NCBI GenBank assembly: GCA_947384955.1
Contig: CANDJC010000011.1
Span: 1-54,187, forward strand
Reading direction: 5' to 3'
From: an uncultured Eubacterium sp.
GTDB taxonomy: Bacteria; Bacillota; Clostridia; Lachnospirales; Lachnospiraceae
DNA: 54,187 nt
The position numbers and the translations under genes were made by a program. Of this stretch, positions 24,526 through 32,402 are shown piece after piece. Under the pieces are notes generated by a model. It had not been told where the DNA came from. It searched no databases and worked only from the letters and a program-made list of their open reading frames with translations. Each line of letters begins with the position of its first letter. The stretch's first letter is position 1.

Positions 24526-25425
24526 ATGTTAAAGAATGCAGTCTGGATAACCGGAGCAGAAGGAAGGCTTGGCTCTGCGCTGGTGGATCTTTTAAAGAAG
24601 GATACCGATAATAAAGTAGTCGGCACAGATATGGATGTAGATATTACAGATATGGAAGCGGTGGAGCAGTGCATGAAAGTGTACCGCCCGAATATTGTGA
24701 TTAACTGTGCCAGCATTTCGGATGCGGAATACTGTGAGCAGAATATGGTAAAAGCGTTTAAAGTAAATGCGCTTGGGGCAAGAAACCTGGCGGCAGCATC
24801 CAGGAGCCTGAATGCAAAAATAATCCAGCTTTCTACGGATGATGTATTCAGCGGAAAAACCTCCGGGCACATTACAGAATTCGATATGCCGGACCCGCAG
24901 ACGGTATACGGCAAGTCTAAGTATGCGGGAGAAAACTATGTGAAGGAATTAAATCCCAAACATTTAATCGTGCGCAGCTCCTGGGTGTACGGGGCAGCGA
25001 AAGAAGGCGCAAAAGAAGATTATTTTACATATGTTATCAGTCATGCCAGGAGCGATACGCCGTTTCAGGCGCCTCTTGACCGGATTGGAAGTCCTACCAG
25101 CGCGGATGTGCTCGCAGGGTTTATCTGCTGTCTTTTAGATAAAACAGAGTACGGCATCTATCACGCATCCTGTGAAGGCATGTGTTCCAGGCATGAATTT
25201 GCCACAGCCATTCTGGCTCTGTCAGGGTATGACACAAAGCTTGCGCAGGGATATTTTTCCGTAGAAAACAGAGGCAGGATTTCTATCCTTTTGGAAAACC
25301 TTATGATGAAGATGACAGAAATTTATACAATGCCCCAGTGGTTTGATGAACTGAAATCTTATGTTGAAAAGCACACAGAACAGAATTCAGCCGGGAGCTT
25401 AGCCGGAAGGTTTCAGCGCCAGTGA
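24526..25425 (+). CDS. RmlD-like NAD(P)-dependent sugar-nucleotide reductase
   Basis: The 299-residue extended SDR has the Rossmann loop ITGAEGRLGSALVDLL, then DITDMEAVEQCM and NCASISDAEYCE. The LSTDDVFSG block and YGKSKYAGENYV with the catalytic Tyr and Lys follow. This is the pattern of dTDP-4-dehydrorhamnose reductase (RfbD/RmlD). No other rhamnose genes are near, and many stand-alone paralogues have no proven substrate. The ATG follows GGGGAGGAG. The next genes, a symporter and a lipoprotein, may be co-transcribed. Confidence 0.82.
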   Translation: MLKNAVWITGAEGRLGSALVDLLKKDTDNKVVGTDMDVDITDMEAVEQCMKVYRPNIVINCASISDAEYCEQNMVKAFKVNALGARNLAAASRSLNAKIIQLSTDDVFSGKTSGHITEFDMPDPQTVYGKSKYAGENYVKELNPKHLIVRSSWVYGAAKEGAKEDYFTYVISHARSDTPFQAPLDRIGSPTSADVLAGFICCLLDKTEYGIYHASCEGMCSRHEFATAILALSGYDTKLAQGYFSVENRGRISILLENLMMKMTEIYTMPQWFDELKSYVEKHTEQNSAGSLAGRFQRQ

Positions 25426-25471
25426 AAAAGGATGATTAAAAATGCAGAAATAAATGGATGGGAGAAGAAAC

Positions 25472-26767
25472 ATGCAGGAAGATGATAGCAGATTAGAGAA
25501 AAAGAAAATGGGGCTGACTACCCAGATTTTTATCGGTCTGATAGGAGGACTGATTTTAGGCGTAGTTTTGAATTTATGGATACCCCATTCTTATATCAGG
25601 GATGATATTGTCGTAGACGGCATCTTTTATGTGATAGGAAACGGCTTTATCCGGCTTATGAAAATGCTGGTAGTGCCGCTTGTATTTTGCTCTCTTGTAT
25701 GCGGGAGTTCCGCGATTGGAGATACAAAGTCGCTTGGAAAAGTAGGCGGCAAGACGATTATGTTTTATCTGATGACGACGGCTCTTGCCGTAACGGTGGC
25801 GATTACGGTTGCTACAATTATCAGGCCGGGCGTCGGGCTGGATATGTCTTCGATTGAAACAGGAGAAACGGCTGTTGCTGAGAAAGTAACGGTTACCGAT
25901 ACGATTCTTAATATCATACCGGAAAATCCAGTCGGGGCGTTAGCAGACGGTACGATGCTGCAGATTATTCTGTTTGCGCTTCTAATCGGCGTGCTGCTTG
26001 CAAAAATGGGCGAACGGGCGGAGCTGATTGCGAATATTTTTAACCAGTGCAATGAGCTGATGATGGAAATGACAAATATGGTGATGAATCTGGCTCCGAT
26101 AGGCGTATTCTGTATGATAGCGAAGACGTTTGCGAATCTTGGGTTTGACGCGTTTGTACCGCTTTTAAAATATATGGGCAGCGTTTTGCTAGGGCTGCTT
26201 TTGCAGTGTCTGGGTGTGTATATGATTCTGCTTATTATTTTCACAAGGCTTAACCCGGTGAAATTTATCCGGAAATTTTTCCCGGTTATGGCGTTTGCAT
26301 TTTCTACTTCGACATCGAATGCAACGATTCCTATGAATATTGATACGCTGGAAGAAAAAATCGGCGTATCCAGGAAAATTTCATCTTTTACCATTCCGTT
26401 AGGGGCTACGATTAATATGGACGGAACTTCCATTATGCAGGGCGTGGCGGTCGTATTTGCGGCACAGGCGTACGGCATGCAGCTTGGTCCGACAGGCTAT
26501 CTTACGGTAATAGCGACAGCAACGCTTGCGTCTATCGGTACGGCTGGGATTCCTTCTGTAGGCCTGGTTACGCTTTCTATGGTATTTACGGCAGTGGGAA
26601 TTCCGGTGGAAGCAATTATGCTGATTATGGGCGTTGACCGAATTCTGGATATGGTCCGTACGGCTGTAAATATTACTGGCGACGCGGTATGTACTACGAT
26701 TGTTGCGCATCAGAACGGGGATTTGGACCGGAATGTATTCAACAGAATGGAGGAAAGCAATGGCTAG
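25472..26767 (+). CDS. Dicarboxylate/amino acid:cation symporter (DAACS family)
   Basis: This 431-residue membrane protein of the GltP/DctA type has about eight hydrophobic segments. It carries the serine-rich re-entrant loop AFSTSTSNATIPMN, PLGATINMDGTSIMQG and the VDRILDMVRTAVNITGDA signature. It imports glutamate, aspartate, serine or dicarboxylates with sodium or protons. The ATG at 25472 is preferred over 25454 because GGGAGAAG lies just upstream. The gene overlaps the following solute-binding lipoprotein gene by 8 bases, which is unusual for a secondary transporter. Confidence 0.9.
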   Translation: MQEDDSRLEKKKMGLTTQIFIGLIGGLILGVVLNLWIPHSYIRDDIVVDGIFYVIGNGFIRLMKMLVVPLVFCSLVCGSSAIGDTKSLGKVGGKTIMFYLMTTALAVTVAITVATIIRPGVGLDMSSIETGETAVAEKVTVTDTILNIIPENPVGALADGTMLQIILFALLIGVLLAKMGERAELIANIFNQCNELMMEMTNMVMNLAPIGVFCMIAKTFANLGFDAFVPLLKYMGSVLLGLLLQCLGVYMILLIIFTRLNPVKFIRKFFPVMAFAFSTSTSNATIPMNIDTLEEKIGVSRKISSFTIPLGATINMDGTSIMQGVAVVFAAQAYGMQLGPTGYLTVIATATLASIGTAGIPSVGLVTLSMVFTAVGIPVEAIMLIMGVDRILDMVRTAVNITGDAVCTTIVAHQNGDLDRNVFNRMEESNG

Positions 26768-27605
26768 AAAAATTCTGTGTATCCTCCTGTGCTGCATGCT
26801 GTGCTGTTTATCCGGCTGCGGGACGGCGCAGAAGGAGCCGGATAAACAGGAGGACATGCCTGTAAAGGCGGAAGATGTGCCGGAAATGAATGAGGGATTT
26901 TTGGATGAAATCAGGGAACGCGGCTATTTAAACGCAGGATGCAAAACAGATGTCCCAGGTCTGAGCTTTTATGATGAAGAAACAGATGTCTGGTCGGGCC
27001 TTGAGGTGGAGCTGGCTTACCAGACTGCGGCAAATATATTTGATGTTACCATTGATGAGGCGAAGAAGCAGAATCTGGTAAAATTTATAGGCGTGACGGT
27101 GGCCGACCGCGAGGAAAAGCTCGAAAACCGGGAAGCGGACTGTCTGTTTGCCACCTATACGATTACGGAAGAAAGAAAGCAGAAATTTGCATTTTCGGAA
27201 AGCTACTATACGGATTATATCGGACTGATGGTAAAGACAGCCGGGGAAAATCCGAATTCGCTTGGCAGCAGCGAGATTCGCTCGATTGCGGATTTGGATG
27301 GGAAGAAAATCGGCGTGGCTAAAAATGCAACGACGCGAAAGGCATTTTTAAACTATATGGATACGATGAATTCGGTGAAAACGGCGCCGCTTTTCTTTGA
27401 ATATAAAAGTTATGAGGCGCTGTTTTCGGCATTGAAGAAAGGGGATATTGATGTAATGGCTGTGGATGTCAGTATTCTGAACGGATATGCGGACAGCTCT
27501 GCGAAAATATTAAGCGACCGCTTCGGCGGACAGCGTTACGGGGCAGCGGTGAGGAAGGAAAATGCGGCGCTGCTGGAATATGTGAATCAGGCGATAGGGC
27601 AGTAA
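26760..27605 (+). CDS. Amino-acid-type solute-binding lipoprotein
   Basis: The 281-residue protein starts MARKILCILLCCMLCCLSGC, a lipoprotein signal with the lipobox LSGC and Cys20 as the acylated residue. The body is a family 3 solute-binding domain: ERGYLNAGCKTDVPG, then ATYTITEERKQKFAFSESYY, and ADLDGKKIGVAKNATT. It should be anchored outside the membrane and bind a polar amino acid. No ABC permease or ATPase gene accompanies it. It begins inside the end of the symporter gene with GGAGGAAA as the ribosome binding site, so the two are likely translated together. Confidence 0.88.
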   Translation: MARKILCILLCCMLCCLSGCGTAQKEPDKQEDMPVKAEDVPEMNEGFLDEIRERGYLNAGCKTDVPGLSFYDEETDVWSGLEVELAYQTAANIFDVTIDEAKKQNLVKFIGVTVADREEKLENREADCLFATYTITEERKQKFAFSESYYTDYIGLMVKTAGENPNSLGSSEIRSIADLDGKKIGVAKNATTRKAFLNYMDTMNSVKTAPLFFEYKSYEALFSALKKGDIDVMAVDVSILNGYADSSAKILSDRFGGQRYGAAVRKENAALLEYVNQAIGQ

Positions 27606-27610
27606 ACAGC

Positions 27611-27632
27611 GGCGGAATATTTATATTCCGCC
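27611..27632 (+). terminator. Hairpin after the lipoprotein gene
   Basis: GGCGGAATAT at 27611-27620 and ATATTCCGCC at 27623-27632 are exact complements. The loop is very tight and there is no T-run, so it is a weak terminator candidate. Confidence 0.5.
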
Positions 27633-27702
27633 TGTAGTCTGCAATGGTTCGGATAAATCTTTTGAAGGGCTGTTTTTCAGCGGATTTAGCAGCAATTATC
27701 TA

Positions 27703-27731
27703 TTGCAATATTTTGTCAAATATAGTATAAT
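27703..27731 (+). promoter_or_regulatory. Promoter of the HEMAH metallopeptidase operon
   Basis: TTGCAA at 27703-27708, 17 bases, TATAAT at 27726-27731, giving a leader of about 50 bases before the GTG at 27787. Confidence 0.8.
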
Positions 27732-27786
27732 CTTTCACAGACACAAATAATTCATTCAATAAGTGCAGAGAGGCACAGGAGTTCAG

Positions 27787-28956
27787 GTGAGTACAGACAA
27801 AGAAGGATTATATAATAAATTGAAAAAAATAGCCGGCATACCATGCCACAGAGTTTTCAAAGTATGTCTGTTTCTGCTTGGTATATGTATGATATCAGAT
27901 TTTTGTCTGCACAACGATTCATTTTATGAAGAAAGCAGTCTGATAGCCATTATTGTACTGATATGGACATTTACAGTGTCATTCAGTGTTTACTGTATGG
28001 AACATTTTGGGGAAAGTTATTATGGAATACGCCGGGTGGATATATTACTGGCTGATTTAAAGCCGGAAGGGGCATATTATCTGACGGCATTAATCTTTAT
28101 GGAATTAATTGCACTTATTTCTTCAACTTTTTTACAGTTCAGTATAACCATCATAGCGATTGCATTTCAGCAGACTTTTATCACGATTTACATCCTTATT
28201 TTAGTCATTGTGAAAACATCTTATACAAATACGTTAGAGCAGATACAGAAAGAAATAGAATCAAAGGTGGAAAGTGACTTGGAAGGATTATATTTACTAA
28301 TGAAAGGGATTCCTGGAAGCATGGGAATAGAACGAAAAAACTGGCCTATGCTGTTTCGAATGGTAAAAGAACTGGATTATAATAATATCAGCAGCAGAGA
28401 ACGGCTTTTGGAAATATTAATAAAAGTTTCAGAATTGATGGAGGAGGTTTTGAAACGTCATAAATGTTTTGGGTGTAAAGAGAAAATACCGCAGATTCGA
28501 AAGGAAATAAATAGTGTCGGTTATCAAATTGTAATAGATATTCTCGGAACAAAGATAAAAAAAGAAGTGGTGTTAGATTTTCTGAAACAGCTGATGAGGC
28601 AAAAAGAAATATCGCTGGAATTCAGGAGAGGTGTCATGATGGCACTGCTGGAGGAACTTACTCTGGATAATATTGTGATATCACAGGAACTACTGCGAAC
28701 AGAAATGATATATCAGCGTGAATTGCAGATTTGGTGTGCAGTTTATAATGTTTATATGCAGGAATTTGATGGGGAGCAGTGGCGTCGGTCTGCATATACA
28801 GGACCTGCATTCTGTGAACTATATACAAATTGGGATGTTAATGATTCACAAAATGCAGTAGATGCATGGGAACAGATGCAGCAGGCTGGAGAGAAAATAA
28901 CGTATGAACCTCTGTTTCAATACATATTTCCGAATGATGGAAAGGAGATATTATGA
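27787..28956 (+). CDS. Membrane protein of unknown function, first gene of a candidate new system
   Basis: I do not recognise this 389-residue protein. Four hydrophobic segments are visible in the first 140 residues: VFKVCLFLLGICMIS, LIAIIVLIWTFTVSFSVY, YLTALIFMELIALISS and FITIYILILVIV. The remaining 240 residues are charged and helical, with a HKCFGCKEKIPQIRKEI stretch that could bind metal, and are likely cytoplasmic. The GTG at 27787 has AGGAG at 27777-27781; a GTG at 27763 is an alternative. It overlaps the next gene by 4 bases (ATGA). Base composition is more AT-rich than its neighbours. A membrane sensor or anchor for the downstream peptidase-like protein is an inference. Confidence 0.7.
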   Translation: MSTDKEGLYNKLKKIAGIPCHRVFKVCLFLLGICMISDFCLHNDSFYEESSLIAIIVLIWTFTVSFSVYCMEHFGESYYGIRRVDILLADLKPEGAYYLTALIFMELIALISSTFLQFSITIIAIAFQQTFITIYILILVIVKTSYTNTLEQIQKEIESKVESDLEGLYLLMKGIPGSMGIERKNWPMLFRMVKELDYNNISSRERLLEILIKVSELMEEVLKRHKCFGCKEKIPQIRKEINSVGYQIVIDILGTKIKKEVVLDFLKQLMRQKEISLEFRRGVMMALLEELTLDNIVISQELLRTEMIYQRELQIWCAVYNVYMQEFDGEQWRRSAYTGPAFCELYTNWDVNDSQNAVDAWEQMQQAGEKITYEPLFQYIFPNDGKEIL

Positions 28957-31547
28957 GTGATGTGCGGTTGCTGACATTATATAAACAGCATTATCTGGAT
29001 GATTATAGCATAAGCATGAAGTCAAAAATTACATGCATCGGTTATTATGACGGACTGGATTTAATAAAAGCTGATAAAGAGTCAGTATTTGGAAATAAAA
29101 GTTTTCATAAAGATGTGGCAGATCTGATGGAAATATGGTATAGTACAGGTAAGAATGCCGAACAGCTGCCAGGCGGATACAGTAACCAGAATATTGGACT
29201 GTTTCGGCATAGCCCGGATAAAGAACGGGAGAAATATACAGCAGAATATTGGAATGGGGAAGCAAATCTGCCATTTTTTGCAGTGGCTTTTTTGAAACTC
29301 CGTAACAGTGAAAAATATAATGAAGCCGGTTTAAATATAGAGCGGGAGGCTTATAAGGATGAAATTGATTATATAAAGAAAATATGCATTGTACTGACAT
29401 ATTGTACGATTGATAATTCAGATTTGGTTGTTTTGCTGAAAAGCAATAGTATGACAAAGATGCAGAATACATTAGACAGAATTGATGCGATGGACGAAGT
29501 AATATATGTGCATTCTGTTTTAGGCATAGAAGAGGAGTATTTAAAAGATTGCAATGAAAGCAAAATGATAATAGACATATGGAAAAATACAAAATGCTTT
29601 ATTGATGAACATGTAAATAGAATTGAACTGAATATGTCGGTGTGCGGAGGCACCAGCCAGTTGTCGGGCATTAAGAAAATACTGGATGGATGGCATGAAC
29701 AATGGAATATAACAGGATATCAGAATGCGGTATATTCTTATACCGGAGGACATGGAAATATTAATATAAAGCTGTCAGGTACTGATATCCGCAGTCTGCT
29801 GGTTCTGCTGCTGCCGGAAGGATTTTCTACACATCAGAATCCCGCATATACAGATATTATATATAATATAGAGACCTCTCTTTTTATAACGGAGATATCG
29901 TGGAAGAAAGCAGCGGGTGATTTAGATAGCAGAGGAAAACAAAATACAGCCGTTTCTGTTCAAAGCGACAGATGCCGAAAACTGATTGAAAAATGCAGAA
30001 AATTTTGTAATAATGAAGAACTGAAAATACAGGATGAAAGCCTTTATTCTTATTATCAGGCATTGATTCAGACTTTGAATGCGCTGGATCAGTACGAACG
30101 TTTTTCAATGTCGAGGGATATTTTTGATACGATATATCCTTCTTTTTATATATTTGACAGAAAAATGGATGCAGCACTGACGGAGATGCAGAATGAATGG
30201 AATCCTGACAAAGCAGAGCGGTTGAAAATTATGATGCGGGAGTATCTGGAGTGTGTGAATTCGGTTGTATACCATACAATTCATACGGAACAGGTTTTTT
30301 TGATGATTCCAGGGTACAGCGGAACATCTTTTTCTATTCCGGCTAAACTGCATTTATTTTATTTATGGTTTGTTTATGCGGTTATAGATTTGCTGAATGA
30401 CTGTGAAAAACTGCATAGCTGTATTGTGGTTCCGGTAATGGAATCCAGACCGAAAACAAGGTTTATTGGAATGGATTTTCATAACGAAGAAAAGCTGGTG
30501 CATATACGTCTGTCTCAGCGTTCTTTGTTTCAGACAGGCCCTCTGATGATAATACTTGCGCATGAAATGGCTCATTATATCGGGAGGAATATCCGTCTCC
30601 GTGAGCTGCGTCTGGATTGCCTGCTAAAAACAATGGCATATTATATTGCGGAGGCAGTCTGTCCTCAGGAGGATATAGGTGTTCCGGTTCAGGTGAAAAA
30701 TCTGGAGATTTTTCAGTATATGAAGGAGAAGCTGAAATATGAAATTCAGATGCAGACGGCAAAGCTGTTTTCGAAAAAGAAAAAGCGGGAACTTCAAAAC
30801 GGTTATTATGGAAAAGATATTCTGGGCCTGTTAATAAAGTGGTCAATTGATGTATTTAAAGAAGATGGAGAAGATGCGGCTGTATATCGGCTGATTCGTT
30901 CTGTATCAGAAGATATTCTCACTGAAATAAGGAAAAATGAAGCGGATTATGTACAAAACATGAAATTTGTTTATAGAATACAGCAGTATTTTGAATATAA
31001 CAGAAAAATATGGCAGAATTCAGGTGTCATGCAGCAGATTGTAAGTGAGCTGTTGAGCATTTATCAGGAAGTCTTTGCAGATATGTCCGCGATTGCAATT
31101 TTGGGATGCAGCAGGGAGGAGTTTCAGAATGCATTTTTTGTTTCAGAAGGAAATAACTATGATTTCCCAATTGAAACACAGCAGGGGATTCGAGAGCAGA
31201 TAGCAGATGAAGTCGTGTTTCAAAAAGGACAGAAAGACAGACATCAATGCGGGATAGGTGAGTCAATCTTTATGGATGATGATCATAAAATATCACAGGA
31301 AATGTTTTTAAAAGAAAATCTTCCAAGATATGTATGGGTAAATCAGCATATAAAAAAATATGCTAAGAAATGTTATAAAACTGTATTAAAGCGCTTGACA
31401 AAAAATCAGGCGTTATCAGAAGAGGTAAGACAGGTATACAGCCTTTTTAGAAGGCAGAATTCTGATTATGACCAAATCTTTGCATGTATTAGTAAGTGCA
31501 TTGCAGTTTATAAAGATCTGGTAACACAAATTTATGTACAAAATTAA
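28953..31547 (+). CDS. Large HExxH metallopeptidase-like protein of unknown family
   Basis: The 864-residue product shows a clear zinc-peptidase motif, IILAHEMAHYIG, with HEMAH at residues 537-541. A candidate third ligand is the Glu of QEVFADMSAIAIL at residue 706. There is no signal peptide, so it should act in the cytoplasm or on the membrane surface. The N-terminal 220 residues contain IGYYDGLDL (about 29-37) and NSDLVVLLKSNS (about 155-166), alternating strands and helices that could form a ferredoxin-like sensor fold. The middle, residues 340-480, is helical. It overlaps the membrane-protein gene by 4 bases and is followed by a 59-residue ORF. I cannot place it in a known family. Confidence 0.8.
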   Translation: MSDVRLLTLYKQHYLDDYSISMKSKITCIGYYDGLDLIKADKESVFGNKSFHKDVADLMEIWYSTGKNAEQLPGGYSNQNIGLFRHSPDKEREKYTAEYWNGEANLPFFAVAFLKLRNSEKYNEAGLNIEREAYKDEIDYIKKICIVLTYCTIDNSDLVVLLKSNSMTKMQNTLDRIDAMDEVIYVHSVLGIEEEYLKDCNESKMIIDIWKNTKCFIDEHVNRIELNMSVCGGTSQLSGIKKILDGWHEQWNITGYQNAVYSYTGGHGNINIKLSGTDIRSLLVLLLPEGFSTHQNPAYTDIIYNIETSLFITEISWKKAAGDLDSRGKQNTAVSVQSDRCRKLIEKCRKFCNNEELKIQDESLYSYYQALIQTLNALDQYERFSMSRDIFDTIYPSFYIFDRKMDAALTEMQNEWNPDKAERLKIMMREYLECVNSVVYHTIHTEQVFLMIPGYSGTSFSIPAKLHLFYLWFVYAVIDLLNDCEKLHSCIVVPVMESRPKTRFIGMDFHNEEKLVHIRLSQRSLFQTGPLMIILAHEMAHYIGRNIRLRELRLDCLLKTMAYYIAEAVCPQEDIGVPVQVKNLEIFQYMKEKLKYEIQMQTAKLFSKKKKRELQNGYYGKDILGLLIKWSIDVFKEDGEDAAVYRLIRSVSEDILTEIRKNEADYVQNMKFVYRIQQYFEYNRKIWQNSGVMQQIVSELLSIYQEVFADMSAIAILGCSREEFQNAFFVSEGNNYDFPIETQQGIREQIADEVVFQKGQKDRHQCGIGESIFMDDDHKISQEMFLKENLPRYVWVNQHIKKYAKKCYKTVLKRLTKNQALSEEVRQVYSLFRRQNSDYDQIFACISKCIAVYKDLVTQIYVQN

Positions 31548-31561
31548 GGAGGGAATAATGA

Positions 31562-31741
31562 ATGAAGCAGCTACTCAAAGAGAATACAAGGCATGTGAAT
31601 ACAGGAAATTCATCAAGCCGTGTTCCTAAAATGGAACGATGGAATTCCTTTTCAAGACACGCAAAACCAGGTGACGTATATAACCATAATCGAAATGTAA
31701 TTGGAAAACTGAATCCAGAATTAGAGAAGATGAAAATATAA
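31562..31741 (+). CDS. Small basic protein, third gene of the HEMAH operon
   Basis: This 59-residue ORF begins at 31562 with AAGGAGGG at 31546-31553, directly overlapping the stop of the peptidase-like gene. The sequence includes RVPKMERWNSFSRHAKPGD and ends NPELEKMKI. It is rich in Arg, Lys, Asn and Ser with no hydrophobic segment. An ATG at 31558 in another frame gives only 23 codons. The position and strong ribosome binding site suggest a real gene, perhaps a substrate or partner of the peptidase. Length alone gives little support. Confidence 0.55.
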   Translation: MKQLLKENTRHVNTGNSSSRVPKMERWNSFSRHAKPGDVYNHNRNVIGKLNPELEKMKI

Positions 31742-31921
31742 ATCAGATTATTTAGTATGGCTGATGTAATCGTTCGGATTAGCAAGTCAGCTTACGATAT
31801 GTTTAATTTGGCATATTTCATTTCCAGTACGTTTTTAACAGCTGAGGCAGATTATGTGGATCATAAAGTTTGGCATCCATTTAATCTGCTTCAGCTGTTT
31901 TTTAGCAGAGATAAAAAACAC

Positions 31922-31950
31922 TTGCAAAATACCCGGTCGGGGTATATAAT
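31922..31950 (+). promoter_or_regulatory. Promoter of the copper operon
   Basis: TTGCAA at 31922-31927, 17 bases, TATAAT at 31945-31950. The spacer holds the CsoR-type operator. Confidence 0.85.
31929..31945 (+). promoter_or_regulatory. CsoR operator
   Basis: ATACCC at 31929-31934 and GGGTAT at 31940-31945 form an inverted repeat around 5 bases between the -35 and -10 boxes. This fits the TACCC/GGGTA operators of CsoR repressors, and csoR is the first gene downstream, so autoregulation by copper is expected. Confidence 0.8.
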
Positions 31951-32018
31951 CTTCAAATAGAAAACGGTAATAGGAAGAAATTATGATGTAAATAATAAAC
32001 ATAAGGAGATAAAAGCAT

Positions 32019-32342
32019 ATGTCAGAAACCGAAAATACACCAGAAACATCCGGCTGCTGTTCACATAAAACGAAAGAGCGCACGCCGCAGGAATACAAAG
32101 ACCTGCTCAACCGTTTAAGCCGGATTGAGGGCCAGGTGCGCGGGATTAAAGGAATGGTGGAACGGGATGCTTACTGCACCGATATTTTAGTGCAGGCAGC
32201 TGCTGTCAATGCCGCCATGAACAGCTTTAACAAGGCGCTGCTGGCAAATCATATCAAAACATGCGTTACAAGGGACATCCGTGAAGGAAAAGAAGAGACA
32301 GTGGATGAACTGGTAACAGTTTTGCAAAAGCTGATGAAATGA
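32019..32342 (+). CDS. csoR: CsoR-family copper-sensing repressor
   Basis: The 107-residue all-helical repressor has the family core LLNRLSRIEGQVRGIKGM and the Cu(I) ligand set C-H-C: Cys53 in AYCTDIL, then His78 and Cys82 in ANHIKTC. Cu(I) binding releases it from DNA. An N-terminal CCSH pair (Cys13-Cys14) is an extra possible metal site. The ATG follows AAGGAG at 32003-32008. The copA gene follows after 60 bases, and the operator in the shared promoter completes the circuit. Confidence 0.93.
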   Translation: MSETENTPETSGCCSHKTKERTPQEYKDLLNRLSRIEGQVRGIKGMVERDAYCTDILVQAAAVNAAMNSFNKALLANHIKTCVTRDIREGKEETVDELVTVLQKLMK

Positions 32343-32402
32343 GGCGGATTATTGAAACAATTTGAAATAATTTGAAAAAAAGGTTAAAGGAGGCAGAGAG
32401 TT

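Noticed and set aside
31757-31960. 67-codon frame before csoR
   Set aside because: It covers the copper promoter and operator and lacks a ribosome binding site.
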